DNA of 47,355 nucleotides, taken from NCBI GenBank assembly GCA_021740995.1, contig JAIOYR010000022.1:1-47355 (forward strand). Reading direction: 5' to 3'. Position numbers and translations under genes: made by a program. Source of the stretch: Taibaiella sp. (GTDB lineage Bacteria; Bacteroidota; Bacteroidia; Chitinophagales; Chitinophagaceae). Of this stretch, positions 33,242 through 41,440 are shown piece by piece (the first letter of the stretch is position 1; each line of letters starts with the position of its first letter). Under the pieces are notes generated by a model. That model had not been told where the DNA came from. It ran no database searches and was given only the letters and a program-made list of their open reading frames with translations.

Positions 33242-33748
33242 ATGAAAAAGGTATTCATTACTTTTCTTTGCTTGTCTATTTCAGCAGCAGCAGCTACTGC
33301 ACAGGATCTTAAGCCCGGCGCTCCGGTTCCTACTCCACAAACAGCAGTGCCTACTAATGCGCCACCACCACCTGTGCCGGCAAAAGTGAATCCGAATGCT
33401 GGTAAATTCAAGTTTACAGAAGAAACACATGATTTTGGTGAAATACCAGAAGGACCGATTGCTGAGTATGATTTTGAATTTAAGAATGTAGGTAAAGAGC
33501 CAATTATAATCAATGAAGCACATGGTTCATGCGGTTGTACAGTTCCCAAATGGCCGCAGGAGCCGATACTTCCCGGCAAAAAGGGTGTAATACATGTAGC
33601 CTATACTTCTCAGGGTCGTCCCGGTCCTATCAACAAAGATGTAACCATTAACTCAAACGCACAGCAGAGCACTATGGTTCTTCATATAAGGGGTAATGTA
33701 AAACCAAAACCTGTAGAAGCGGTAGCACCCACTGAAAGTAAGAAATAA
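33242..33748 (+). CDS. DUF1573 protein, second of three
   Basis: A 168-residue secreted paralogue. Signal peptide to about residue 20 (AAATAQ), then a Pro-rich linker with PPPPVP, then the DUF1573 domain: ETHDFGEIPEGPIAEYDFEFKNVG and AHGSCGCTVPKWPQEPILPGKKG. It is followed by a hairpin that may attenuate transcription before the third copy. Confidence 0.9.
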   Translation: MKKVFITFLCLSISAAAATAQDLKPGAPVPTPQTAVPTNAPPPPVPAKVNPNAGKFKFTEETHDFGEIPEGPIAEYDFEFKNVGKEPIIINEAHGSCGCTVPKWPQEPILPGKKGVIHVAYTSQGRPGPINKDVTINSNAQQSTMVLHIRGNVKPKPVEAVAPTESKK

Positions 33749-33775
33749 TAAATATTTTATAAATATTTAAAATCA

Positions 33776-33807
33776 TTAAAATAGTTGGCCTTCGCCAACT
33801 ATTTTAA
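33776..33807 (+). terminator. Hairpin between second and third DUF1573 genes
   Basis: A perfect 14-bp stem (33776-33789 with 33794-33807) with a CTTC loop, ending in TTTTAAG. It could be a terminator or partial attenuator; the third gene starts 33 bases later and no separate promoter is obvious. Confidence 0.75.
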
Positions 33808-33840
33808 GATAAGAAAAGTATCAACCATAAAAATAACAAA

Positions 33841-34311
33841 ATGAAGAAAGCAATCTTATCATTTTTATGCCTGTTTGCAATAGCTACATTTCAGGTAAAT
33901 GCTCAGAATAAGGAAAAAGCAGAAGGTCCAATGTTTAAATTTATTGATGGCGAAACACATGATTTCGGTGTCATTAAAAAAGGACCACCTGCAGGTCATA
34001 CCTTCGAGTTTACCAATGTAGGTACTGAGCCTATTATTGTAATGAACGTTACTCCTTCCTGTGGTTGCACGAATGTGGACTGGAGTAAAAATCCGGTTCT
34101 GCCTGGTCAGAAAGGGTTTATTCATCTGGACCTGAAAACTGAAGAGCAAAATGGTATCTTTCACAAAGAAGTGTACATTCAGTCTAACGCCAAAACGCCA
34201 CATGGTGAGCGTCGTTATACCTTGTATATAAAGGGGGATGCAAAAGACAATGTAACCGAAGAAGACCTGAAGAAGGCGCAAAAAGGCAAAACAAAAAAGA
34301 AGACAAAATAA
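33841..34311 (+). CDS. DUF1573 protein, third of three
   Basis: A 156-residue secreted paralogue with almost no linker: the signal peptide (to ~VNAQ) is followed at once by the domain, with ETHDFGVIKKGPPAGHTFEF and TPSCGCTNVDWSKNPVLPGQKG. The C-terminus is a Lys-rich tail. It is the most divergent of the three in the strand after CGC. A terminator shared with the convergent lipoprotein gene follows. Confidence 0.9.
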   Translation: MKKAILSFLCLFAIATFQVNAQNKEKAEGPMFKFIDGETHDFGVIKKGPPAGHTFEFTNVGTEPIIVMNVTPSCGCTNVDWSKNPVLPGQKGFIHLDLKTEEQNGIFHKEVYIQSNAKTPHGERRYTLYIKGDAKDNVTEEDLKKAQKGKTKKKTK

Positions 34312-34326
34312 TAATTGATCCCATTT

Positions 34327-34365
34327 CAACTAAAAAGGCTGCATTAAGGTAGCCTTTTTTAGTTG
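34327..34365. terminator. Bidirectional terminator after the DUF1573 genes
   Basis: A 14-bp stem with a one-base bulge (34327-34340 with 34351-34365, 10-base loop), A-rich on the left and T-rich on the right, between two convergent stops. Confidence 0.88.
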
Positions 34366-34388
34366 GCACAAGTTGCTGGCAATCTATG

Positions 34389-34829
34389 CTAATATCTTTC
34401 TAAACATTCATAGTAGTATTTAGTTGTTTCCATATTGTTGCAGGTCCCTATTATCATCGTATCCTTGCGGAAGTTGACACAACCGATAGAATCGTGATTA
34501 TAAACGAGCTGGTAGTCATCGCAGTATTGCACAACCTTATATAGATTAAATGTATCTGTATGTGAAAGAGATTTACCGGTAAAATAAGACGCCGTCCTAC
34601 AGTTTTTCACTACTAACTCTTCGTAACCATCCGGTGAATGATTTTTTCCGTCTATCCTGATGTTGATTAGTTTCCATTTCCCATTAAACCCAATGCCGCC
34701 ACAAGTGTTTTTTGTGATTGCAATGTAGCCGTTTACTGGGTCAGACTCCGTATCTTGTCTGGAGTCATTGCCACAGCTAGTAGTAGATACTGCTATGCCA
34801 AGAAGTGAGATGAATAGAGTAGTGCGCAT
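34389..34829 (-). CDS. Lipoprotein of unknown function
   Basis: From the ATG at 34829 the product has 146 residues with a lipoprotein signal: MRTTLFISLLGIAVSTTSC, lipidated Cys19. The mature part contains six further cysteines (43, 77, 103, 117, 130, 142), which may form three disulfides. Sequence such as GFNGKWKLINIRIDGKNHSP resembles the lipocalin-like lipoproteins of Bacteroidota, but I cannot assign a family. The frame is open 53 codons further upstream, without a membrane signal, so the later start is preferred. It stands alone. Confidence 0.7.
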   Translation of the reverse strand: MRTTLFISLLGIAVSTTSCGNDSRQDTESDPVNGYIAITKNTCGGIGFNGKWKLINIRIDGKNHSPDGYEELVVKNCRTASYFTGKSLSHTDTFNLYKVVQYCDDYQLVYNHDSIGCVNFRKDTMIIGTCNNMETTKYYYECLERY

Positions 34830-34901
34830 TTTGCAGGTTTTTGTATGCTTATGAAACACTTGTTTACATTCTACGTGTAATAGATTGCTAATAAAATACA
34901 A

Positions 34902-34923
34902 TGCCCCAACTTTCGCTGAGGCA
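34902..34923 (-). terminator. Putative terminator after the small membrane protein gene
   Basis: Read on the minus strand, a 9-bp stem with two G-U pairs closes a GAAA tetraloop (34923-34915 with 34910-34902), followed by T-rich sequence. It lies 93 bases past the stop of the gene at 35016-35351. The remaining ~90 bases contain another, longer imperfect hairpin (34931-34966). Confidence 0.5.
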
Positions 34924-35015
34924 ATGTTGTAACTGCAAGACAAGTAATTGCTTACTTTTTGCAGTTCCGAGGTTTGGCACCGGCACAAAGATAACCATAA
35001 TATGCCGTAAATGCG

Positions 35016-35351
35016 TTAGCGTTTTATAAGTGCGCCTGCCCAAGCTGCCATGCCACCTATCAGCGCTCCAATAAATACAGTTACAACAATAAGCAAACCG
35101 TAGCCCGGCAGTTGAAAAATTTGAGCCATTTTTGTGGACAACAGATGAGCATTAGGGATATCGCGAAGCATGACGAATGAAAGCCAGCAAAGCCCCACGC
35201 CACTGAAACCGGCAAGAAAAGCCCCGCCGGGTCTTTGTCTTACCGCTATAGCTATTAGAAACGGTACAACAGCGGCCATCCACCAAGGCAGAAAAAATTC
35301 ACTTATACCACACAGTACAGCTATTGATATCACTATTATCAGGAATCTCAT
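35016..35351 (-). CDS. Small membrane protein, unknown function
   Basis: A 111-residue protein with four predicted membrane segments: ~2-19, ~22-38, ~45-62 and ~80-106, the last with Gly-rich packing (FIGALIGGMAAWAGALI). The loop after the second segment is RQRPGGAF. It starts 35 bases after the penicillin acylase-like gene on the same strand and is probably co-transcribed. I recognise no characterised family. Confidence 0.75.
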   Translation of the reverse strand: MRFLIIVISIAVLCGISEFFLPWWMAAVVPFLIAIAVRQRPGGAFLAGFSGVGLCWLSFVMLRDIPNAHLLSTKMAQIFQLPGYGLLIVVTVFIGALIGGMAAWAGALIKR

Positions 35352-35386
35352 AGACTCAATTTAAATACCTGTTATTTTACGCCTAT

Positions 35387-37846
35387 TTACATTTTACCAG
35401 CAGGTTTTATATCCCACTGGTGTTTTATTTCTACCGCTGTTTGTTTATCCGTATTTGGCAGAAATAGCAAACGATAATACTTGCCTTCAGACCAGTGTTG
35501 CAGATAGTCGGCATAGTGGCTGCTGCCCGGATTTCCAGACTGACCGCCTGGATAAACACCATATGCTTCTATTTCCTTCCCCATCTGCACCACCATTCTC
35601 CACGATGGACCATGATTTGGTTTCATGGCATTTACTGTATTGCTCCAACCGCCGGTAGGTAAAGATGAAAAGCTGAAAGCAGGTATTTTAGTAAGGTGTG
35701 TTATACTCGTGTTTTTGGCTCTATACCATTGCATTCCTATCCTCTTTTCCTGTTTTGCGAGGCTGTCGATCGTTTCGTTGTAGCTGCGAATCACAATATC
35801 TCTTAACGTCTCAATTTTTTTTGTTCTGCGGTTATCATAATACTTTAGTGCGGTATCTGTTTGCATAAACTGCATAGTACGCTCCTGCAGCGGTATTACA
35901 TAATCGGGTACCAATGAAAATTCATCCTTCCAGATGCCGGAATACAGATTGCGCCACCATAGCTGGTAAATAGTGGCGGCTTCACCTGTAGCAGTCAGTA
36001 TATAGTCCCATTTTCTGAGTGTATCCAGATACTTACTGTATTTATCAGTGCAGTACTGAAGCATGATAGGTAAGGTTTTGCTGGCAAGAATGGAGTAGTT
36101 GTCATTTTGCATTACAAACATATCCTGAATGCTTACCTTATTCACTTTAGATAGTAGTTCATTTATTCGCCATGCCCTTAGTTCTACATAATCGCCATTG
36201 TACCAATAGGGATAGGTGCTGTCAGTTACACATTGGTTGGCTGAGCTCAGGAACCCTTGTTGAGGATTGTAAGCGTGCGGGTTTTCACGCATGGGTATCA
36301 GTTCTTTCCATAGGGTAGCGCTATCCCAGCCATTCATTACAAATCTGCCCTGATTCTTCCATTTATTTACATATTGTCCCTGACCCCATAGGGCAATATT
36401 ACCACCACGGTCTGCATATATCAGGTTTTGCGCCGGACATTCGAAATGTAATATAGCATCTACAAAGTCACTGTATCCTTTGGCCTTGTTCAGCAGATAA
36501 ATTGCCATCTGTTCGTTGCTGCCCCTATGTCCCATCCAGCTCACTGCAAGAGGTTTTTTCAGATTGCCTTTCTCGTTATAGTTTTCGTCATACATTACAG
36601 GGCCATGTATGGTGTATTTAATGGTGTCAGTAAAGTCAGGTTTTCCTTTGGTAGATATCCGCTCAATTCTTGTATCGAAATCCAGCTGTTTGCCGGCAAA
36701 CCAATATTTTCTACCGTTGCCGATTACAGGTTTTATTTCGTAAAAATCTTTTACATCCCGGTAGTTATTGGTGAACCCCCACGATATACTATCATTAAAA
36801 CCAATTACTACTCCAGGTGCTCCCGGTAGCGATGCGCCGTATACATTCATATCGGGCGACTGTACCTGTACCTCATACCATAAGGAGGGAAGGTTGAGCG
36901 CAAGGTGCGGGTCGTTGCAGAGTATAGCAGCGCCGGATGCTGTATGTAAGCCACTAATTGCCCAGTTATTGCTGCCCTTGCCATCTACCCTCAGTTCCCC
37001 AAAATCGTTGGTAGAATAGGAAGGAAAAGCAATACTGTCAGGTGGCGCTACGGGCATTTGCAATGACGGTTTATCATACACAGTTCCTGATGGTATTACT
37101 GGTGTGCTTCCCTGAATCTTATCGGGGTAGAGGAGCTCAAAGTCGCCTTTTGGTAATATACTTTTTAAGTAAGAGTGTGCGATGTCATCTGTTTTTCCGG
37201 AGAGGTCATCTGCCATGTATTTTAGTAGGAGAATACATTTCAGGTTTGTCCAGGGTTCCGGAGCAAAACTCATTAACTTGTACTCCAGCGGATAGTTACG
37301 GAAATTGAGTTCGCTTATATAGGTGTTTACGCCGGCTGTGTATGCATCCAGCATTAGTTTCGTATGCGGCTCTGTCTCCGATGCTCTAAGCGAGTTTTCG
37401 GCTGCATATAACATTCCTTTACGTCTTTGTTTCCTGTCGAATGCAAAGGCGTCGGCACCTGCTACCTCGCTTACTCTGCCGGCAGCAGCTCTGGTCTGCA
37501 TATCCATTTGCCATAGCCGAAAACGGGCGTGTATGTAGCCTTGCAGAAAAAATGCGTCGTAATCGCTCGTTGCATGTATATGGGGTACCAGCCGCTCATC
37601 AAACCATACTGTGGCCTGGGCTTTTATAAAGGGAAGTTTGTCGCCAAAACTAAAATTTTCATTTTTTGCTTCAGCATTTGCCCAGAAGCCGTTTATGGGG
37701 TCCATAAGCTGGCCTATAGCGGGCAATGAACCCATGGGTTTATTAAGAACATAGACCAGAATTGTAGTAAGAATCAACACAAAATACCCTCCGATTTTGG
37801 AAGGTCTTCTTGCTTTACCAGTGTTTCCGGCAATTGAATTGGTCAT
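35387..37846 (-). CDS. Penicillin acylase family N-terminal nucleophile hydrolase
   Basis: A self-processing amidase of 819 residues, periplasmic or membrane-anchored by an N-terminal hydrophobic segment (~20-35). The precursor would be cut at Gly291-Ser292, in GKGSNNWAISG, leaving Ser292 as nucleophile and new N-terminus of the beta chain. Other conserved segments are the alpha-chain RLWQMDMQTRAAAGRVSEV, the NDPHLALNLPSLWYEV after the nucleophile, and GFNDSISWGFTNNYRD. Substrates of this family include beta-lactams, N-acyl homoserine lactones and acyl peptides; the natural substrate here is unknown. Confidence 0.94.
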   Translation of the reverse strand: MTNSIAGNTGKARRPSKIGGYFVLILTTILVYVLNKPMGSLPAIGQLMDPINGFWANAEAKNENFSFGDKLPFIKAQATVWFDERLVPHIHATSDYDAFFLQGYIHARFRLWQMDMQTRAAAGRVSEVAGADAFAFDRKQRRKGMLYAAENSLRASETEPHTKLMLDAYTAGVNTYISELNFRNYPLEYKLMSFAPEPWTNLKCILLLKYMADDLSGKTDDIAHSYLKSILPKGDFELLYPDKIQGSTPVIPSGTVYDKPSLQMPVAPPDSIAFPSYSTNDFGELRVDGKGSNNWAISGLHTASGAAILCNDPHLALNLPSLWYEVQVQSPDMNVYGASLPGAPGVVIGFNDSISWGFTNNYRDVKDFYEIKPVIGNGRKYWFAGKQLDFDTRIERISTKGKPDFTDTIKYTIHGPVMYDENYNEKGNLKKPLAVSWMGHRGSNEQMAIYLLNKAKGYSDFVDAILHFECPAQNLIYADRGGNIALWGQGQYVNKWKNQGRFVMNGWDSATLWKELIPMRENPHAYNPQQGFLSSANQCVTDSTYPYWYNGDYVELRAWRINELLSKVNKVSIQDMFVMQNDNYSILASKTLPIMLQYCTDKYSKYLDTLRKWDYILTATGEAATIYQLWWRNLYSGIWKDEFSLVPDYVIPLQERTMQFMQTDTALKYYDNRRTKKIETLRDIVIRSYNETIDSLAKQEKRIGMQWYRAKNTSITHLTKIPAFSFSSLPTGGWSNTVNAMKPNHGPSWRMVVQMGKEIEAYGVYPGGQSGNPGSSHYADYLQHWSEGKYYRLLFLPNTDKQTAVEIKHQWDIKPAGKM

Positions 37847-37897
37847 GGTAGATAATGTATGCTACCTGCAAATTACAAAAACATCTTACCGTTTCTA

Positions 37898-38824
37898 TTA
37901 TTGCGGCAATTGTATTTCATAAATTTTACCTGGCTTAACGGTAAGTTTGTGCCCACGCAACCATGGGTTGTATATTTTCAGCATTTTGTAGCTGCTGCTG
38001 TTAGCTATAGCAAATTCGGTAAGGTTGGCTATTGACTTTTCTACACTAACAGTTCTATATTTCAATGGTTTGAATTCTTCTGTTGGTTCTATCATCATAC
38101 CGAATTTCTTCGCATTAGATAGCAGGTGTTTTAAAGCTACTATGCGAAAAACATAACGGTTGGTTTCGTCCGGAAAAATAAGGTCATAGTAGTTTGTTGC
38201 CTGCTGAAATTCTGCTTGTTTAGCAAATCCAGCCATTCCGCAGTTATATGAGGCTGCGGCTGCAGTCCACGATCCAAATTTCGCATATGCATCTCTGAAA
38301 TACATACAGGCGGCATCTGTAGCTTTTACTACATGAAATCGCTCGTCTACCTCTTCATTTATTTCCAGTCCATAACGCGGCCCGGTGTCTTTCATAAATT
38401 GCCAGAAGCTGGCTGCACCCATGTGCGAAAGGGCATTTTGTTGCAAAGCACTTTCTGCAACACATACATATTTCAGGTCGTCAGGCATATTATTGGCTTT
38501 CAGTCTTTCCTCAATTATTGGAAAGTATCTGCCTGATAGTTTTAGTATGTACAGTTGCGAGCCATGAAGGTAGCTGTTCACCAGCAATTCTCTGTCCAGT
38601 TTTTCTCTTACTTCCCATTTTTCCAGCGGCACAGGCTCTCCGCAAAAGTCTATAGACGCCGGCATAGTGGGGGCATGCCACTTGTATTGTGGCCTGCCTT
38701 CTGCCGACATTTCTACGGCAGTTGTTCCCGGCTCTATTTTTCTGGATGCTACACCGATTACCAATACAACACCAAATGCCAGCCCGGATAGAAAATATAT
38801 AATAGAACGTGTTTTAATTTTCAT
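37898..38824 (-). CDS. Lytic transglycosylase (MltD/SLT-like)
   Basis: A 308-residue peptidoglycan hydrolase with an N-terminal membrane anchor or uncleaved signal (~8-27). The SLT domain (GH23) begins around residue 105 and has the catalytic Glu124 in the motif VAESALQQNALSHMGAASFWQFM; the AAAASYNCGMAGF segment completes the active site. The C-terminal KIYNPWLRGHKLTVKPGKIYEIQLP looks like a degenerate LysM-like module. Such enzymes cleave glycan strands to form 1,6-anhydro ends. It lies alone between the PhzF gene and the acylase gene. Confidence 0.92.
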   Translation of the reverse strand: MKIKTRSIIYFLSGLAFGVVLVIGVASRKIEPGTTAVEMSAEGRPQYKWHAPTMPASIDFCGEPVPLEKWEVREKLDRELLVNSYLHGSQLYILKLSGRYFPIIEERLKANNMPDDLKYVCVAESALQQNALSHMGAASFWQFMKDTGPRYGLEINEEVDERFHVVKATDAACMYFRDAYAKFGSWTAAAASYNCGMAGFAKQAEFQQATNYYDLIFPDETNRYVFRIVALKHLLSNAKKFGMMIEPTEEFKPLKYRTVSVEKSIANLTEFAIANSSSYKMLKIYNPWLRGHKLTVKPGKIYEIQLPQ

Positions 38825-38850
38825 TCACTAAAATTAAGATAAAAAATTAA

Positions 38851-38902
38851 CAGACATATTCTGTCTGCATCTTTATATTTCTACTCTTGCACATGTTGTG
38901 CA
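38851..38902. repeat. Two short inverted repeats upstream of the lytic transglycosylase gene
   Basis: In the 99-base gap, CAGACA-TATTC-TGTCTG (38851-38867) and TGCACA-TGT-TGTGCA (38888-38902) are both perfect 6-bp dyads. They may be operator sites for the minus-strand lytic transglycosylase gene, or coincidental. Confidence 0.35.
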
Positions 38903-38923
38903 CATAAAGTTGTGTGACAAGAT

Positions 38924-39736
38924 TTAGATAAGAGATTGTTGTTGAATATCCGGTACATTTATATAGCCGTTCATATACAACACTGCATAGCCACTAATCT
39001 CTACTCTAGTGTCGCTATGAGTACACCACAAATGACCTTTGCGTGCTGATAACTGTATAGCTGTGAGCGTCTTTTTGCCAAGTTCAGTAGCCCAGTATGG
39101 GGTAAGCGAAGTATGTGCAGAACCGGTTACAGGGTCTTCGTTTATGCCGCATTGCGGACCAAAGAAACGGGATACAAAGTCCGATTCAGTACCCTGTGCA
39201 GTCACAATTACCCCTCTTGCATCTAATGTAGAAAGTAAAGCAAAATCAGGAGAGAGGTTTATAATATCCTGCTCCGATGGCAATACTGCCATATAATCAG
39301 TCTTACCTTTATAGGTTACCATAGGCTCAATACCCAGTGCTTCAGATAACACCGCAGGAGCGGCAATTTGTTCTAGGGTATCAGCCGGGAAATCAAGTGC
39401 TATCAAATCGTTGTATCTTTTTACTCTCAGCACACCGCTATAAACAGACTGAAATTCTATAACATCTCCGGAATAGTCAAGGCTATGGAAGATAACATGT
39501 GCAGCCGCCAGGGTAGCATGTCCGCATAAGGCTACCTCTATAGTTGTTGTAAACCATCTTATGTCATATCCGGTTTCATTCTCAACAATGAATGCTGTTT
39601 CAGACTGATTATTTTCAGTGGCGATAGCCTGCATTATTGTCTCAGGCAACCATTCATCCAGCACGCATACAGCAGCTGGGTTGCCTCCAAATAATTGTTG
39701 CGTAAACGCATCAACCTGATACATTTGTATTTCCAT
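38924..39736 (-). CDS. PhzF family protein (isomerase/epimerase-like)
   Basis: A 270-residue protein of the PhzF/diaminopimelate-epimerase fold. The start at 39736 puts MEIQMYQVDAF at the N-terminus, the normal family pattern. Characteristic segments are GGNPAAVCVLDEWLP, ENNQSETAFI with the catalytic glutamate, TTTIEVALCGHATLAAAHVIF and CGINEDPVTGSAHTSL. Members outside phenazine producers have no settled substrate. There are no phenazine genes here, so only the family name is justified. Confidence 0.9.
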   Translation of the reverse strand: MEIQMYQVDAFTQQLFGGNPAAVCVLDEWLPETIMQAIATENNQSETAFIVENETGYDIRWFTTTIEVALCGHATLAAAHVIFHSLDYSGDVIEFQSVYSGVLRVKRYNDLIALDFPADTLEQIAAPAVLSEALGIEPMVTYKGKTDYMAVLPSEQDIINLSPDFALLSTLDARGVIVTAQGTESDFVSRFFGPQCGINEDPVTGSAHTSLTPYWATELGKKTLTAIQLSARKGHLWCTHSDTRVEISGYAVLYMNGYINVPDIQQQSLI

Positions 39737-39907
39737 AGAGAATTCTAATTGGTACTGAAACAAATATAACCTATCGGTGAATATAATTTACCGGCTTTTG
39801 AAAGCTTTAAGATTATTGTAACGGTAGACGGAGCCAGCCGATTGTCGCAAATTTCTTTGTAGTTACTGCAATCACCTTTTAGAGAGAATAGAACCCGTGA
39901 TCAGACA

Positions 39908-41416
39908 TTATTTTGCAGAAAAAGAAAGAAATGCCTTACCTAGATTATCTATTATATCACTGGCTATTAGTGCTTCCTGCGATAGAGTCGCAGCTGCAAT
40001 ATTTCCAGCAAGTCCATGCAGATACACACCAAGTATAGCTGAATTGTATGGAGTATATCCCTGGGCCATCAGTCCGGTAATGATACCGGTAAGCACATCG
40101 CCTGCGCCACCTGTAGCCATGCCCGCATTGCCGGTCATGTTATAGCTACATGCTCCATCCGAATTTATGACAGCCGTATGCTTTCCTTTCAAAACAATAT
40201 TTATGTTGTATCGCATAGCCTGTATCCTTGCATTGTCCACTTGCACCATACTGTTGGTGTTCTCTCCAAACATTCGTGCAAATTCTTTTGGATGAGGAGT
40301 AAGTACAGACCCTTTGGGAATATGTGTCAGCAAATCAGGATGTTCAGCTATGATGTTAAGTGCATCTGCGTCAATAACTATAGGCTTCTTGCAGCTGTTT
40401 ATAAAAGTAGCCAATGCAGTCTTTGTTCGTTCATCAGTGCCCATCCCGGGCCCAATTCCTATCGCATCTGTCTGACCCCAATGTTCTATATTTTCTATTA
40501 CATTGTCCCCGCTTACACGGCACATTACTTCCGGTATTGCTGTCTGCATGATGTTGTATCCGCATTCGGGAACCAGTGCATTCACTAGACCCGCTCCGGC
40601 ACGCAGAGCTGCTTTTGAGGACAGTACTATTGCCCCTATTTTACCATACTGCCCGCCTACCAGTAGTGCACTGCCACATGTGCCCTTGTGCGCATTTGGA
40701 TTTCGTGGCTTGTATATCTCTGCTGCTTTTGTCGGACTGAATAGCTGATACTGTGTATGCGTTGTATCAATGTAATTTGAATCAAGTCCTATGTCTATGA
40801 TATGGATTTTGCCAGGGAATACACTTGCCTCCGGGTGCAAAAAACTACGCTTATAAAACTGGAAGCTAAGCGTTTCATTTGCCTTAATAATGGCTGAATC
40901 TTTTTCAGGAGCATCATCTGCCTGCAAACCGCTGGGCATATCTATCGATATTTTCCGGTTTGGCAAATCATTTATGTGGTTGATAAAATCTGCCAGCCAT
41001 CCCTCCGTTGCACGATTGATACCAGTACCAAGTATGGCGTCTATCACAATGATATTTTCGGGGATATCAGTTATATAGGTGCCATTTGGAATAATAGTAA
41101 CAAGGTCTTTATCTATCTGTTGCAGCCGTTGCAGGTTAGTATTGCAATCTGGAGCGTATTCATTGCTGATTTGTAATAAAAATGCCTTCACTCCATATCC
41201 CATCAGGTGCAACATTCGGGCTATAGCAAGTCCATCGCCACCATTGTTGCCACAGCCACATAGCACTACAAACAAATTGCCTTTTGGTATGTTGTGTTTT
41301 ATCCACAACACACACCGACTGGCAGCTCGCTCCATCAATTCTGCCGAAGATATTCTGCCTGTCTTTATAGTAGATGTGTCACACTCGCGAATCTGAGCTG
41401 CTGAGAATATTTTCAT
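39908..41416 (-). CDS. nnr: Bifunctional NAD(P)H-hydrate repair enzyme (epimerase + ADP/ATP-dependent dehydratase)
   Basis: Repairs hydrated NAD(P)H. The 502 residues contain an N-terminal YjeF_N epimerase domain (~1-215; CGCGNNGGDGLAIARML) and a C-terminal ribokinase-like dehydratase domain (~225-500; TPHPKEFARMFG, and the anion-hole motif GGAGDVLTGIITGL). The fusion and length are usual for bacteria. The start is 24 bases after the stop of the M14 gene, so they are probably co-transcribed, although no functional link is expected. Confidence 0.95.
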   Translation of the reverse strand: MKIFSAAQIRECDTSTIKTGRISSAELMERAASRCVLWIKHNIPKGNLFVVLCGCGNNGGDGLAIARMLHLMGYGVKAFLLQISNEYAPDCNTNLQRLQQIDKDLVTIIPNGTYITDIPENIIVIDAILGTGINRATEGWLADFINHINDLPNRKISIDMPSGLQADDAPEKDSAIIKANETLSFQFYKRSFLHPEASVFPGKIHIIDIGLDSNYIDTTHTQYQLFSPTKAAEIYKPRNPNAHKGTCGSALLVGGQYGKIGAIVLSSKAALRAGAGLVNALVPECGYNIMQTAIPEVMCRVSGDNVIENIEHWGQTDAIGIGPGMGTDERTKTALATFINSCKKPIVIDADALNIIAEHPDLLTHIPKGSVLTPHPKEFARMFGENTNSMVQVDNARIQAMRYNINIVLKGKHTAVINSDGACSYNMTGNAGMATGGAGDVLTGIITGLMAQGYTPYNSAILGVYLHGLAGNIAAATLSQEALIASDIIDNLGKAFLSFSAK

Positions 41417-41440
41417 ACCAATATTGTAAAGATGTTCTGT

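Noticed and set aside
38924-39736. PhzF as a sign of phenazine biosynthesis
   Set aside because: No other phenazine gene is present, and PhzF-fold proteins are widespread with unrelated roles.
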